NCBI GenBank assembly: GCA_026027325.1
Contig: JAMSLZ010000012.1
Coordinates: 434,001-498,000 of the forward strand
Reading direction: 5' to 3'
Length of the DNA: 64,000 bases
Source of the DNA: Actinomucor elegans
Lineage: Eukaryota; Mucoromycota; Mucoromycetes; Mucorales; Mucoraceae
Position numbers and translations under genes: made by a program. This document shows positions 24,571-37,806 of the stretch, in pieces. Positions within the stretch are counted from its first letter, which is position 1. Every line of letters begins with the position of its first letter. The notes beneath the pieces are model-generated. The model was not told the origin of the DNA. It saw nothing but the letters and a program-made list of their open reading frames with translations, and did no database searches.

Positions 24571-25816
24571 TTGCTAAAATTGATTTGATATGAAAAAAAG
24601 GGAAGAAGAAAGAGTCCCAAACCAAGTTTCTAAATCTACGTTATCACTTTTCATTTTACTTTATATATTCTCCTCATCTAAACAACAATAGCTTATTGGA
24701 GAAAGATGGAGCAATGAAAAAAGGGGGGAGAAGGGGATGTGATACAACAGTGTGATACCATGTAGCAATGCAGGTAAAATAAATCCAACCTGCTTGAACA
24801 GTTTGCATGCCAGTCAGTCTTGATATCTAGGAGATTACTTGGTGCATAAGATGCGCCATTTCATTATCTGGATGTTAACATTCATAGAGAGCCGTATATT
24901 TGATAAAATGGAAGAAAAAGCCAACCATTTTGCAAATGGACATTATAAATTGACCAATCTATTCTAATGTAGCAAAGTTATTCAAGTAGATCGGGTAGTT
25001 TATCTAATCAATTAACTCATTCTAGGTATAATCCACCTATTGAATGCGACATTTGTCCGGGATCAAACGAAATTACTCAAGTTGATAAATGCGTCATTCC
25101 AAGTTTCAATCCAGGGACATATGAAAAAAAAAATTACGCCATGAAAAAAAAAAAAAATCAGAAAAATCATGCATGTAAAAAGTTTTGCTATCTTTTGACT
25201 AACATAAATTTTGCAAGAAAATGAAGGATCAGTATTAACACCAGAGATAAGAATGCTATATACTTGACATGTATAGCCACGCAAGCTTGTCATTGGAAAG
25301 AACTACTTGTATTTTTAATTTCCAAGTAATACTACTATTGATAGTTAATTTAGATGCAGTTTAGTAATTTTGAGGCTATCGTAATATGAATTTCAATTCT
25401 CCATCTCTGATGTCCAATAAACTTTACATATTCATATAACCCGCCTTTAATCTCGAATTAATTAGTAGATGACTTGACATTAAATGAAACACTCCAAACA
25501 CTTTAGTTAGGTAAGCATACTCTGGTTTAGTTGATGACAGATTCAAGACAAGCTTAGATTTACAATAAAGGCTCTGTTGGACAAAATATGTAATATGAAG
25601 TCAACTCAAACAATCAGAAGCTTCGTTACTATGCAAACAAGAAGAGAGCAATTAGATCTAACTGTGTTGATCTTGGCTTTATATACAAAGCAAAAATAAA
25701 CTAAAAGGCCACTGAAACGCATTTATTTCTTACAAAGCATGATAATGCTTTATCAAACAAGCAATTCCTTTACAGGCGATGAACTAAAAAGAATCAAGAC
25801 TTTTTCCATATTATTA
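24571..25816. other. gene-free spacer
   Basis: No coding region supported. It contains one dispersed repeat copy (about 25010-25075) and an A run near 25125-25157. The rest is AT-rich sequence. Confidence 0.55.
25010..25075 (+). repeat. dispersed ~70-bp repeat, single copy
   Basis: Keeps AACTCATTCTAGGTATAATC and CTATTGAATGCGACATTTGT, then GGGATCAAACGA, matching the central part of the family. Confidence 0.5.
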
Positions 25817-26212
25817 TTACGCTCGTTTCCAAGCTCTCAGCTCCAGAAGGTAAAGATCAGCACGTGTAAGCTCGTCCATTCTATTACTATTTTTATAGAA
25901 CAAAAAGATAGGCATCTTTGAGTTGATTCCTGCTTTGTGTACATTATCTTAGATAATAAGAAAGATGAATACTTGTGTAGAGTATAGTTTTTGCATACTT
26001 ACGGGGTTGTGTGGACATCTATTTTGATAAGGACAGCCCTGGAAACTTATTCAGATAAACTTGCAAATTTGGGAGAGGCTATCTTATAATGAATTAGTAT
26101 TTTATTCTAATGGGATAATAAATCTGCAGTTTAACTACTTCAAGTTTTAGCCATCCCAGTCTTGATTAACAAGTGCCCTGAACTCTTTCAGATTACTGAC
26201 GGCTTGAATCAT
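25817..26212 (-). pseudogene. thioredoxin pseudogene
   Basis: Reading the minus strand from 26212, the first 20 or so codons mirror the intact thioredoxin at 13329 (NLKEFRALVNQD versus [12 protein letters not shown]). An in-frame stop follows and the WCGPC region is missing or scrambled. A donor-like GTAAGTATG is kept at the same relative place. The second exon then reads AGINSKMPIFLFYKNS, aligned with the cis-proline loop of the intact gene. Several stops and a deletion rule out a working thioredoxin. It marks an old duplication of the thioredoxin gene. Confidence 0.8.
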
Positions 26213-27861
26213 ATCGACTGGAAATAGACAAATACAAGAAAGAATAGCCAATGCATTATTTTATGATTTTAGTATGTATATACATCAGGTATCTATAAAC
26301 TTCTATAAAGCTTTAGTGTGAGATAGACTAAGAATTGTTTATCAATTCATTATAACAAAGTTTTAGGCACAAGGTCGCATTGGCTTATCCGAAACTTTAG
26401 CTGCATAATAGCAAAAAAACTCGGGCACTGATAAGAAGTACAATAGTCCCTGCTCATCACAATGAGAAGGAAGCAGGTTCAATCACTAAAACTTGCTCTA
26501 TTATAATAACGATTGCCAATAGATGCAGCAACAACCTGCTCTTATCCGAACAATCAATCAGACACAACAATATCTAAACCAATAGCAACAGAATCAATTG
26601 ATAGATTCTTATAGATCAAATTATTTACTATGAACGCTATATAATTTACTAGAAATTATACAGTAGTTTAATATAATTAAGGATAGGAAGCAAATGTAAA
26701 CAGTTTTCTGAACAAGTACACAGCGATCATCAGATGGGTCCTTAAGCGGGAATCAGTCAAGTGGTCTATAATTGATAATTAAGCCAACAAATTCATTAAC
26801 CTAATGTGCATCCATAAAATGTAGTACTATCAAAGAATTTTACAAATATAAACGCTCCAAAATGTATAACACTTTAGAATGCGCAATAGCAATCAGATGC
26901 GACATTAAACTAGTTGAAAAATATAGAGAGGTTAGGGTGAGATCTTAAAATGATTCTCACAAGGTATACTCTTTGGCTTATTTTTTTGCGCATCACAAAA
27001 GTAACGTTTTTTGTATCATTTATTATATAATAACTTGGATCATATATAATTGGAGTGCTCTAGTATATTTTAAGAGGAATTTAATGAGTATGAAATACTC
27101 GTGTTATGAATTTATTTCTAAAGCTCCCAAAAAGAAAAAATGATTCAATGAATAGAAATAATAATATGTAGCATCGTTCGATGTAGTAGCTAATTCACCT
27201 AAGCGTGGCTACATAGCGTATAACTTCAATATTTTTTATCAGGTCAAAGCCAAGACCAATACCTTTTTTTTTTCTTTTTAGCTCTCTGGTGAGCCTTCGG
27301 CAAAATCTTTGACACTCGATAAAATTCGAGGAATTCTCATAGTATGATACTCGTGAATCAAATTTTAATTGTTTTAGAAGCATTTAAGAGGCATGGGTCA
27401 TAGTTCAAACTGTTTCATCATAACTCAAATTACCCAATTTAAGATCGACTCAGAGATTGAAAGTACTGTATCAACCACAATAACTCTTAGCATTTTTTAT
27501 CATTGGTGATCTGTTAATTTATTTTTGATCCTATTATTCTCATGAAGCGTGTGTCAAGGTGACTTCTGCCGCAGACTTTTTACCAAGCTCACTACCATAA
27601 AACTTTTATTTGATATTTGTATTTGATATCTTATTATCCTATCTGTATTGAAGCCAAAATGAATGCAGAAGGTCTATGACTATTTAGTTAATGAAGATAG
27701 ATATAGAGCTCGCTTATTGAACATTATTGCTTGATTATAAACGAGATTTTGTTTTTCAATACGTATTCACTGTCTCAACAAGCAAATAATTTCCTTGGTA
27801 AAAGAGAAACAACACCTTTACAATAAACATTGCTAAAAGTAAATAATATTACTCAAGCTGC
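26213..27861. other. gene-free spacer
   Basis: No supported gene. Two dispersed repeat copies lie at 26690-26932. The stretch near 27600-27700 shares a 20-base match (ATGACTATTTAGTTAATGAA at 27676 and 28737) and weaker similarity with the region 3' of the thioredoxin paralogue at 28849, part of a duplicated block. Confidence 0.55.
26690..26932 (+). repeat. dispersed ~75-bp repeat, two copies 173 bp apart
   Basis: The first copy keeps TTTTCTGAACAAGTACA, GATCATCAGATGGGTC and GGGAATCAGTCAAGTGGTCT. The second keeps CTTTAGAATGCGCAATAGCA and AATCAGATGCGACATTAAAC. Confidence 0.6.
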
Positions 27862-28010
27862 ATGATTAGATCTTCCAAGGCGCCAATACAGACACCTATA
27901 TAATACCGTTCAGTTTAATACTATTTTTATTAAATAACAAAGTAGGCATATCTCTGATTCTTTTTCTTCTGCTGCAATGGCTTAAATAACAAAGTAGGCT
28001 AATACTTGTA
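27862..28010 (-). pseudogene. thioredoxin second-exon remnant
   Basis: On the minus strand, an RDMPTLLFNKNSIKLNG-like stretch aligns with the cis-proline loop of thioredoxin ([17 protein letters not shown]). It is preceded by a decayed intron that still has the words ATACAAGTATTA and TACTTTGTTATTTAAG. Stops follow. The first exon is not recognisable. With the shared 3' flank noted above, it looks like a second decayed copy from tandem duplication. Confidence 0.6.
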
Positions 28011-28848
28011 TACGACATACTCTAAATGAGATCATTTGAACTTATGTCTTCGACACTTAATAATCAATTGACTAAAAGAAAAATTCATTATACATTAACA
28101 TTCTACCTACTTTTTTTTTTTTGTATAATCAATCCATAACTTTCAATAGTCATATTCTGTGATAGATTTAATTGGACTTAGACTCTTTTATGTTAGTGTT
28201 ATGTCTATGGTTTATAGAGGTATTTTGAGAGCTCTCTTCCATATATGGCCCTTGAGAAAAATAAATCATGGGTGTTCTCGTAGTCCCGTCGAGATTGCCT
28301 TCTTTTTAAGTCGAAGTTATCATAACATGATGAAAGAAAGTAAAAAGGCCATAACATCTGACCATAACTACTATATCTAGCAGGATGAGGCCGAAAAACC
28401 TTTTTTTTTCAGTGACTTTGCTCATCAAATTTTTTATTTTGTATTCCAACACCTTTGACTTTGAGCATTGCGTTCTTTATTTTCTCGTTGGAAAACCTCC
28501 TAATCGAAAGCTCTACCATTTTGAGTGGTTAACCCTCTGTCAGACCTCTGTTATTAATAGACTGTACAGTAGCTTCGTAGTTATACAATGTTAAGATTAC
28601 ACAAATGTCTTTTTCAGGTATACATCTATCACTGCTCTATATAAACGGTTATATCCGACATAATATTACGCTTATTATGACTGATATCTTTTGATTTTCG
28701 TATCCGTATCAAAACCAAAGATAAATGTAACAATATATGACTATTTAGTTAATGAAGAAAGTATAGAAAGCCTGTTTATTGATAATATAAATGTATACGT
28801 GCTTTTCTTGCAAGCGATACTTGAGTGAAAAGAGAAGTGGCGTCTTTG
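28011..28848. other. gene-free spacer between thioredoxin copies
   Basis: Open frames at 28159-28380 and 28385-28594 are AT-driven and have no recognised motif. The region near 28680-28760 matches the flank at about 27600-27700. Confidence 0.5.
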
Positions 28849-29271
28849 CTAGAGAAGAGGAAAGGGCCCCATCAGATATTCAAATATACCCTTTTCTACG
28901 GCCTCAGGTAGAGCGCCTACAACTTCGCCTACTTTAGCACTATGCCTAAAGAATATGAAGGTAGGCATCGATTTGACGTTCATCTCCTTTACGATTTCCT
29001 AGATAAGTAGCAAAAATAGGCTCAATATTTGTGTATAATAACCTTTTAAACAGTTTCTTCCTCCCTTCTTTTTTTAAGTACTTACAGCTGCTGCATCAAC
29101 ATTTACACCGACAAAAACGAACTGGCGAAATCTGATAGACAAACTTTCAAAAAACAAGGACATCCGATTACAAGGACCAGCCCAAGAGACCCAAAAGTAA
29201 GCTACCACACACCTCTCACAAATAATGATTTTGTTGAACTCATCCAGATTATTGACCTGAAGAACTGCCAT
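28849..29271 (-). CDS. divergent thioredoxin-like protein lacking the first catalytic cysteine
   Basis: Two exons (29271-29086 and 28998-28849) give 111 residues with the same intron position as the intact thioredoxin at 13 kb. The fold landmarks remain (LQVNNLDEFNK, VAYFWVSW, VNVDAAA, the cis-proline loop KSMPTFIFFRHS, and GEVVGALPEAVEKG). The active site reads WAGPC instead of WCGPC, so only the resolving cysteine is left. It cannot run a normal dithiol cycle. It could trap targets, act as a chaperone or scaffold, or be drifting towards a pseudogene. Splice sites and frame are intact, which hints at recent or continuing selection. It lies beside two decayed thioredoxin copies. Confidence 0.75.
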
Positions 29272-31737
29272 ACTTTCAATAGATATTTATATAAAAAGAG
29301 GAAAGCAACAAAGCAGTTTAGTTGTGACACACATAATGGTATTTATATAAAAAGTTTAACCATCATTATGGGACGTCTGCCTTTTTTGGTCTTAACCGCA
29401 CTCTTGGTTAAATGATTAAAAAACTCCGTATCTTTCTTCCCTAAATCAATGTTACAATTTTGGGCTACTGTTGAGATTGAGGATAGCACTTTCAATGGTA
29501 TGATGCTATCGCTAAAACTATCTTGATCCACTAGCATTTCGTGTTTTTGTTTTAATCTTTGGCAATCGCTTTCTTTATTTTTCTCGTACTTTCATGTTTT
29601 ACTTAGTTCCATCATCCTTCAAGTCGCTACCTTTTTTTTTTTTGAAACTGGTTATCTAGAGTCGTACGTATTGTTGTGAGCACTTGAATACCTTCATTGG
29701 TAGTCTTTTCATATTTCTAGGGTTCCGTTCACGCAATTTGATAAAGGAGCGCTATCATAAGGTCGTCGTGATGCTCGAAATTCAATATATATTGTTGAAA
29801 AGATGTTTAGTAAGAGCAGCTAGCTGATTTAGCGACTTTCCTTCAACTAATGAATTCTTTATTGTTTAATCTGATAACATATAACGCAAAGCTATTACTC
29901 TTGCGCACATTTACATTTATTGACTGAATATTATATCTTTCATAGTATAGTTAGTTGGTTCTGATGTCCAATATTATTTCTTGAACAAACAATATGACGA
30001 ATTTCGCGATATAATCTACTTATGATTCTGTCCGTTGCTTGTATACTGACTGTACAGTGACATAGTGTCTGTTGAATTTTCTAATTATACTATGCAACCA
30101 TGTGGCATATAATAAATCTTAAGTTGTGCTATAAAGAGTCCTTGATCTTTCTTTTCAATCCGTACAATAAAATACAACCTCATGTTCTATGTGATTCTAT
30201 AACTATTGTTCCTTTAATATTATTGAGGCATATAAATCGCCTACGATACTTATTTTGCTTTTTTTTGAAGTTGAATAAAATTACCCATTCAATCCAATAT
30301 ATACCATATATAAAAAAGAAAGTATCAAGTAAATGGATTGTAATTTTTTTTTTAAAAAAAAAAAGGAAACAGAAAAATATAAGAGACTAAGGAAGAAGGT
30401 TTTTTTTTATAGAGAAAATATTTTCAGTTTTAATTGTGCATCCTCAAGCTGTCGAGCTGAGGGAACAATGAGACAAGCTTTCAAATTATTAACATGTGTA
30501 ACTGAACAATGGTGTTATTCTACCACAGAAAACTTCGAGTACTTGGCTGGCCGAACATACTTGAAAAGTCGCACAAGCAAGCTTAAGAGTCCGCCACCGG
30601 AATGATATACCATCAAAAACAATTTTCAAGAATATGTCGCATTTGGTATTAAAACTAACCAAGTGCATTATGTGAAAATGAAATGTTTTTGTTTCCTTAA
30701 ATGCAGGTAGTAAGATGCTTGCCTATTTATTTGAAAGAGCGAGCTATATATGTTATTCATGAAGATAGTCTTATGTTTTGCCATTGATCTATGGCCAATT
30801 AGATAATTTGAGCAATCTTGTCGAGCCATATTGTAGTTGATCTCCCTTTCAGTCGCCACTGACTACTAAAATCAACTATTTGCTTATTCACTATGATGTG
30901 ATACTGGTAGATGGCACTCACCATCATCTTGTTTTAAGGTTTACCTATTTTTATACTGTTCTTCATAGTTTTGTGGATGAACCTGTCTATAGAACAAGTA
31001 CAACCGCTTTTAGAGTTTCCAAAACGAGGATTTACCATGACACACTATACAAATGACATTTATCAGAAGAAGTCCCGGTTGGTCTCTGCCAAGCATCATA
31101 TTAGATTACCATTTCATGTTCAGGATGGGTTTTTGCCTCTGTCAAAGACTCGCCTTGAGCTTCATGTTCGCATTGCATTAATATCATTTGTTCTATTACA
31201 ACCTATATTAACTGAGGAACGGCACTTGGGCACTTATTTTATCAAGCACCTCAAATTTTTTTTCCTAGATTTGGTGATACTCTATACCGAGTATATTCTT
31301 TTTGGTATTTAAATCAGTGATTTTCGCAGGAAAAAAAAGTATCACTAAATCAAAAATACCTTTACGCGCAAGTGATTTTAAGCTGACATAACAAAAATTA
31401 CACGAGAAATAACCCATCCATACATCCAATTCACCCTCAAGCCTCTTTTCTTCTTCTACTACTGATGTAAAGAGGCTCCTTGGCTGTCCGTTTCAACGCA
31501 TAATTGCCTATTATTGAAAGCACTATATCTTAATCAGCGTTCGATTCACGCAAGGTTGCTACTGCTAATGCAACTCCGTTTCATATGTACCACCATCATG
31601 TGACTTGAGCCGCTTTATCAGTAAGCAAGAATACTAATAGTTCCCAATCACTCTTTACAAGCACGTACTCTTCTTTGTTTGTTTCTTTCTTTCTTTCTTT
31701 CTTTTTTTTTTAAAAAAAAACTGTAGTACTATACCAA
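29272..31737. other. gene-poor spacer of about 2.5 kb
   Basis: Open frames of 60-113 codons occur (for example 30971-31312, plus strand) but none shows a family motif, a signal or a spliced continuation. T and A runs are frequent (29631, 30346, 30398). Just before 31738, CTTT repeats followed by a T/A run form the leader of the next gene. Confidence 0.5.
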
Positions 31738-33043
31738 ATGGCAGGCAACCAAGGTCAATCGACTTCTAACATTCGTTCAGGGTAAACGATGAAATGAGGA
31801 ACCGGGATCGTTAGAAAAAAAAAATTAAACTGAACTGTCAAATATATAGACACGAGTTGAATCAAGAAAAGCTGGAAGCGTATCTTTTAAAGCATGTTTC
31901 TGGATTCAAGGCACCTTTGAACATCTCGCAGTTTTCATTTGGTCAATCGAATCCTACATATCTTTTAAAAGACGGCAAGTAAGTTCAGTATATTTTGGGT
32001 TAAGTGATCATACAATATGCTGATGACTATTATGCTAGTCAACAGCAATATGTGCTTCGTAAGAAGCCTCCAGGAGCCTTACTTTCAAGCACTGCTCATG
32101 CCATTGAAAGAGAATACCGCATTATCAATGCATTGGGTACCAAAACCGATGTACCTGTGCCCAAGGTTTATGTTCTCTGCGAAGACAATGAGATTATAGG
32201 CACACCTTTTTATGTCATGGAGTTTTTGGCAGGCCGTATCTTTGAAGATTGTAGAATGCTTTCATTACCGTTTGAAGAACGCAAACAGCTGTAAGTTTGA
32301 TCATTCAAACAATAAGTAAATACCGACATTTTTTTTTTCTTATGTGTATGTATAGTTGGTACTCTGCAGTAGAAACATTGGCCAAGTTACATCGCGTGGA
32401 CTTCAAAGCGATTGGCTTGGAAAGCTATGGTAGACACTCTGGATTTTATGACCGCCAAATGAGATCGTTGAGCAAAGTGTCTCAAGCACAAGCTAATGTC
32501 AGAGATGAAGAGACTGGTGCATTGGTGGGCCCAATTCCTCGCTTAGATGAAATGTTTGCTTGGTTCAAGCGTAACCAAGTATCTGATAGAGCAACGATTG
32601 TGCATGGTGATTTCAAGATTGACAACATGATCTTTCATCCTACAGAGCCCCGCGTCATTGGCGTGCTCGACTGGGAGCTGTCTACAATTGGCCATCCTTT
32701 GTCTGATCTCTCTAATTTGCTTCAACCTTTCTATGTCCCTGAATCAGCTGATATGCTGGGATTCAAAGGCAAACAAGTACTGCCTGTGCCTACTGCTGAG
32801 GAATTAATGCAAGTGTACTGTCATCGACTGGGTCAAGCATATCCTATTGATCGCTGGATGTTTGCTGTAGCTTTCTCTTTCTTTCGATTGGCTGTTATTT
32901 TGCAAGGTATTGCTGCTCGTGTTGCACGCAAACAGGCTTCTTCTGCTGAAGCAAAATCATATGCAGCACGATTTAAACCAGTTGCTCAAATGGGTCTAGA
33001 TATTGTAGATGAGGGCAATCTTGACCAACAAAGTAAGCTTTAA
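31738..33043 (+). CDS. APH-family phosphotransferase, ACAD10/11 N-domain-like
   Basis: Four exons (31738-31781, 31850-31978, 32039-32290, 32356-33043) give 370 residues. The protein kinase-like fold of the aminoglycoside phosphotransferase family is clear: a glycine-poor nucleotide loop ([11 protein letters not shown]), the ATP lysine in YVLRKKPPG, a catalytic loop VHGDFKIDN (HGDxxxxN) and the metal site [10 protein letters not shown]. The arrangement, including [14 protein letters not shown] and [15 protein letters not shown] stretches, is that of the kinase half of ACAD10/ACAD11, which in animals phosphorylates 4-hydroxy acids before their breakdown. Here it stands alone, without the acyl-CoA dehydrogenase half, as is common in fungi. 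Substrate not shown by sequence. Convergent with CGI121, 53 bp apart. Confidence 0.9.
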
Positions 33044-33096
33044 ACTAGTTTTTTTTTTGTTTGTTTATTCTTATATAATCCATTATATAATAAACA

Positions 33097-33822
33097 CTAA
33101 TGGCCTCGAAGTGCCATGCCACCAGCAACCAATGACATAATTGTGCTGGGGTTTTGATGTTGATCGCCTAATTGGTAAACCTATCATAGAATTATGTTAT
33201 TAACCATGTATGGTTTAATAAGTTAATACCTTTTCAATCTCTTTAAGGTCTGTGATTTGGACCAATTTGTTTAAAGGAACTAGATCACCTTTGACACATT
33301 CCGTTATAAAAGATTTAGCCTAATAACAATTAGTAACTTGTTCATTATGAACAAATCAGCTTACTTGGATAGCGGAGTGTCCGACTTTTACTACCACCAC
33401 ATCTGTCGTATCATCCGAAATACCAAATGCACGAAATGTTTTAGATATCTAACATAAAACAAATAAGGATGATCGCAAAAAAAAAAGAAAAGAACAAGCG
33501 CTTACATTATTTGTAAGACCAAAGTTATAGAGGATTTCAGAATGGATATTATGTGTCTTTAATTTGCCAGCTGCTTCTTCAGATACAGCTCGGTTGGCAG
33601 CTAATAAAACATGAAAGAGGTTTATTACCTTTGTAAATGTACGTTAGAATAACTCTATGGTTTTACAATTTCTATTACCAATTTCGCATTGATTAAACAG
33701 CAAGTTAATGTTTGATCTTGATCAATGAATCTTTGCTTTAATTCTGAAGCATTGGATACATTTTGGAACAATGCTACGTGTATTTCGGTTTCTGGGTGTA
33801 ATTCTAACTTGAATGTTTCCAT
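33097..33822 (-). CDS. CGI121: KEOPS complex subunit Cgi121
   Basis: Exons run from METFKLELHPETEIHVALF at 33822 to GGMALRGH at 33097. Joined in phase they read through NVSNASELKQRFIDQD, LINAKLVINLFHVLLAANRA, LKTHNIHSEILYNFGLTNN, ISKTFRAFGISDDTTDVVVV and LVQITDLKEIEKVYQL. This is the complete Cgi121/TPRKB family, the Bud32-binding subunit of the KEOPS complex that makes the t6A base at position 37 of ANN-decoding tRNAs. The first intron (50 nt) is supported because only that acceptor restores LFHVLLAANRA. An in-frame ATG ten codons upstream exists, but the family N terminus matches METFK. It shares a 316-bp divergent promoter with the zinc-finger gene. Confidence 0.93.
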
Positions 33823-34138
33823 AATGTGATAGTAATGCAACAAAGGCAACATATAGAATTGGTAACAGGTATTAACTATCCCGTGACGTCACAAACTTCA
33901 ACGCGTCTTGAAAGTAACGCGCGACGCGTCAATATTAATATGGTATATTCCGTGTTTAAGGTTGAAACAGATCGGTATTTCGGAACAGCAGCATGTGAGT
34001 TTGGTTATCATGTGCGTGTATCATCAGTATTAAAAAAAAAAGGTCAATGCACTGGTTAATTAAAAGAGCATAAACAAGTTATAAAACAACTCTTTTTTTT
34101 TTCTTCCACTTTCTTTTCCTTTTTTTTCAAGTTCTATC
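33823..34138. promoter_or_regulatory. divergent promoter region, CGI121 / zinc-finger gene
   Basis: A 316-bp gap between two divergent start codons must hold both promoters. It includes GTGACGTCAC at about 33883, a palindromic CRE/ATF-type bZIP site, and ACGCGT-like words (AACGCGTC, GACGCGTC) near 33900-33930. Pyrimidine-rich tracts precede the zinc-finger start. Confidence 0.6.
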
Positions 34139-35217
<1,079 letters not shown>

Positions 35218-35282
35218 GTTATAGTCCAAATTCATGCTTCAATTCCTTCTTCAATGTGTATAGTTCATATATTTCTTTATAG

Positions 35283-35316
<34 letters not shown>

Positions 35317-37806
35317 CTCTTCTTTCTTTTTTATACGTAACAAAAAATTAATATTATCATCAATCGATGTATAAGTCTAGGGGCTAAACCACTCTTGATC
35401 GTTTTGTCAATCCCGCTACTATATGCTTAATAAACTTTTTTTATGTTTTCTATAAGAGAGAGTATATAAGCAAATAACTCTACCCAATAGATAGGCCAAG
35501 TTGCCTGTATGCGTATGGATTTTTTTTTTTTTTTTTTTTAAAAAAAAAGCTGTTTTCCAGCTTTATACCTACGGACACATGTGTAACTAGTAGGAATAAT
35601 AAATCGCGCCATATTTTCTAGATAACTATTGTATTCATTATGCCATCTCCGCTACAGGATTGAACACAACAATAAAAAGAGCACTGTTCTCAGAACTACA
35701 CCTTAAAAAGATATTCCTAGATTCTATTTTATGAAATGGTGTAGGTGCGTTTTATGCTTCTTATTGTTAAAAGTAATGTAACACATGAACTCTATTATCA
35801 ATCCTATAGAATATTGTACATAAAGTCACAAAATGGTTGTCTATGTCCTCCGCTATTAGATTATTTTATGATTCCAAGAAAAAAAAATCTTTCCGGAGAA
35901 CTAGCTAATTTAGATATCATCAGAGTTGAGTATATACTCGGTATATAATCCATGAAGCGGGATTTAAAACAAACTCCAGGGATAAATTACGAAATAACTT
36001 CTAAATAAGCATTGAATCGAGATATACCTTTAGTTTCCGGGGAAAATAAGTAGGATGATTGACACTCTTTCTAATAAACCACGTTTCATAGTGGTACACT
36101 GATATGAACAGATGCTAGGTGGAATTGTGTACCACTCGCTGAGGTTGGAAGAGTAATTGAAAAAAAAAAAAAAAAAAAAAACGAGAGCTTGGATAAATTC
36201 TAAAGATACATCTAGATCACGAGTGAATCCAGATTCTTTTATTTTATTTTTTCGAATAACTTAGAGAATAAATCACGTTCTTTCCAATGAGTCAAAATTT
36301 CATGCTCATATGTGAATGATGAAGTTCAAAGTGGAATATGTGCGGAGATTCAATGATAAATTATCCCAAGTATTCATTGCCATGCATTTTCGGGCAATCA
36401 ACCCAACTCAACGCGCTCTTTTGAATGAAAAGAATATCTACTCGAGGTAGACACACGCACAATAATGTGCAATTAGGAAGTCTGATGATAGTAAACGGTC
36501 ATCTCCATGTGTAAAAGCGCGTAGATGACGCCTTTTCGTGGCACATCACGCTTTGACGCTCTCTACAAGAAATCACGTATTTCCGTTCATTCTGCGGACT
36601 CGAATTCGGTTGGTTGGTTTCGTTAGCTGAGGCTGAGTTCTTTCAAGAAAACGTGGGTGTTCTTTTCTGTGGCAAATGGATCAAAGGAGAAAAAGAGATA
36701 AACATTTTTGAGAACATGATCGATATATACCTTAGCTATTCCCTATTGAGTCCTGCTTTGTCAATGACTAACCACAAAAAGACAAAAAAAAATTTATTCT
36801 TGTCAGAAGAGAAACAGTTGGAAATAATCTCAATGTTTGTATTATATTTGGCAAACTAGACTATATTTATACTCTGTAATATGTAACAGTGAGTTTTAGA
36901 GTATATGTCATATATATATATATATGAGTTACAGTAGTACAAACAAGCTTGGCCGCAGCACCTCATGAGAGAGAGGCAAAAAGGGAAAGCAGTAATGGAA
37001 TCAAACATATAAATTAAAGCAATCGATATGGCAGACGAATGAAGTAATAGGATCATTACACTGGAAATGCAAACATGTCAAAATCTATAAAATAGATGCA
37101 ATTGATTGTAATGCCAGCGATTGGTTACTAATAAATTACTATATTAGTTACCACCGAGCAAAAAAAAAAAAAGTAAACCAAAAAAAAAGGTAAAGATTCA
37201 ACTATATCAAAGGAGAGGTGCTAATTAAACACGTTCTGCGCCTATAATCTTTTACGCAATTCCTTCAAGGATCACGTCTGTGCTACATTAATAGAACACG
37301 TTATCTTGTAGTGAGATCCAATATGACATCAACTAAACGGAGCTTCTCTCCGGTTACACCGCTGGAATGTTCCATTTACTTGTATGTAGTGTAAATTTTC
37401 CCCGCAAATTATTTGATTGTTTGATAATAAAAAAAAAAAAAGTTTTTTTTTATTACTGGGTACATAAATAACATGAAAGGAAGTGAATGGAGAATTTCTA
37501 GTGTTGAATAGAAAAGGGTGTGATTTGGAATATGTTAGGGACATAGAGATGCAGATAATAATAATAATAATAGGTATCAAATGAAAGATAGAAAAAAAAA
37601 GAAAAGAAAAAAAAAAGGGATTATATAGAGAGCCAGCCTTAGTATATAACTTATGATGATGATTTGATGATTAAGAAAAAAAAATAGAATTCCATGAGCT
37701 TGATATATAATTGAGATTGATGGGGGGGGATGTATCCAGATCTATATATCACTAGCCTCTATAACCAGCTAGCGAATAAAGAGTACATCCAAGCGTTTTG
37801 ATTGAT
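35218..37806. other. gene-free spacer of about 2.6 kb
   Basis: No supported gene. It has long T and A runs (35287-35313, 35520-35548, 36160-36180), a 10-bp inverted repeat AGTGGTACAC / GTGTACCACT at 36090-36099 and 36127-36136, and a (TA)n run near 36910. Open frames at 36614-36859 and 37329-37580 have no recognisable features. Confidence 0.5.

Noticed and set aside
30971..31312. 113-codon open frame
   Set aside because: No motif, no spliced continuation and a composition like random AT-rich sequence; not called as a gene.
31536..31560. GTTCGATTC, a possible tRNA B box
   Set aside because: No matching T-stem, A box or acceptor stem around it.
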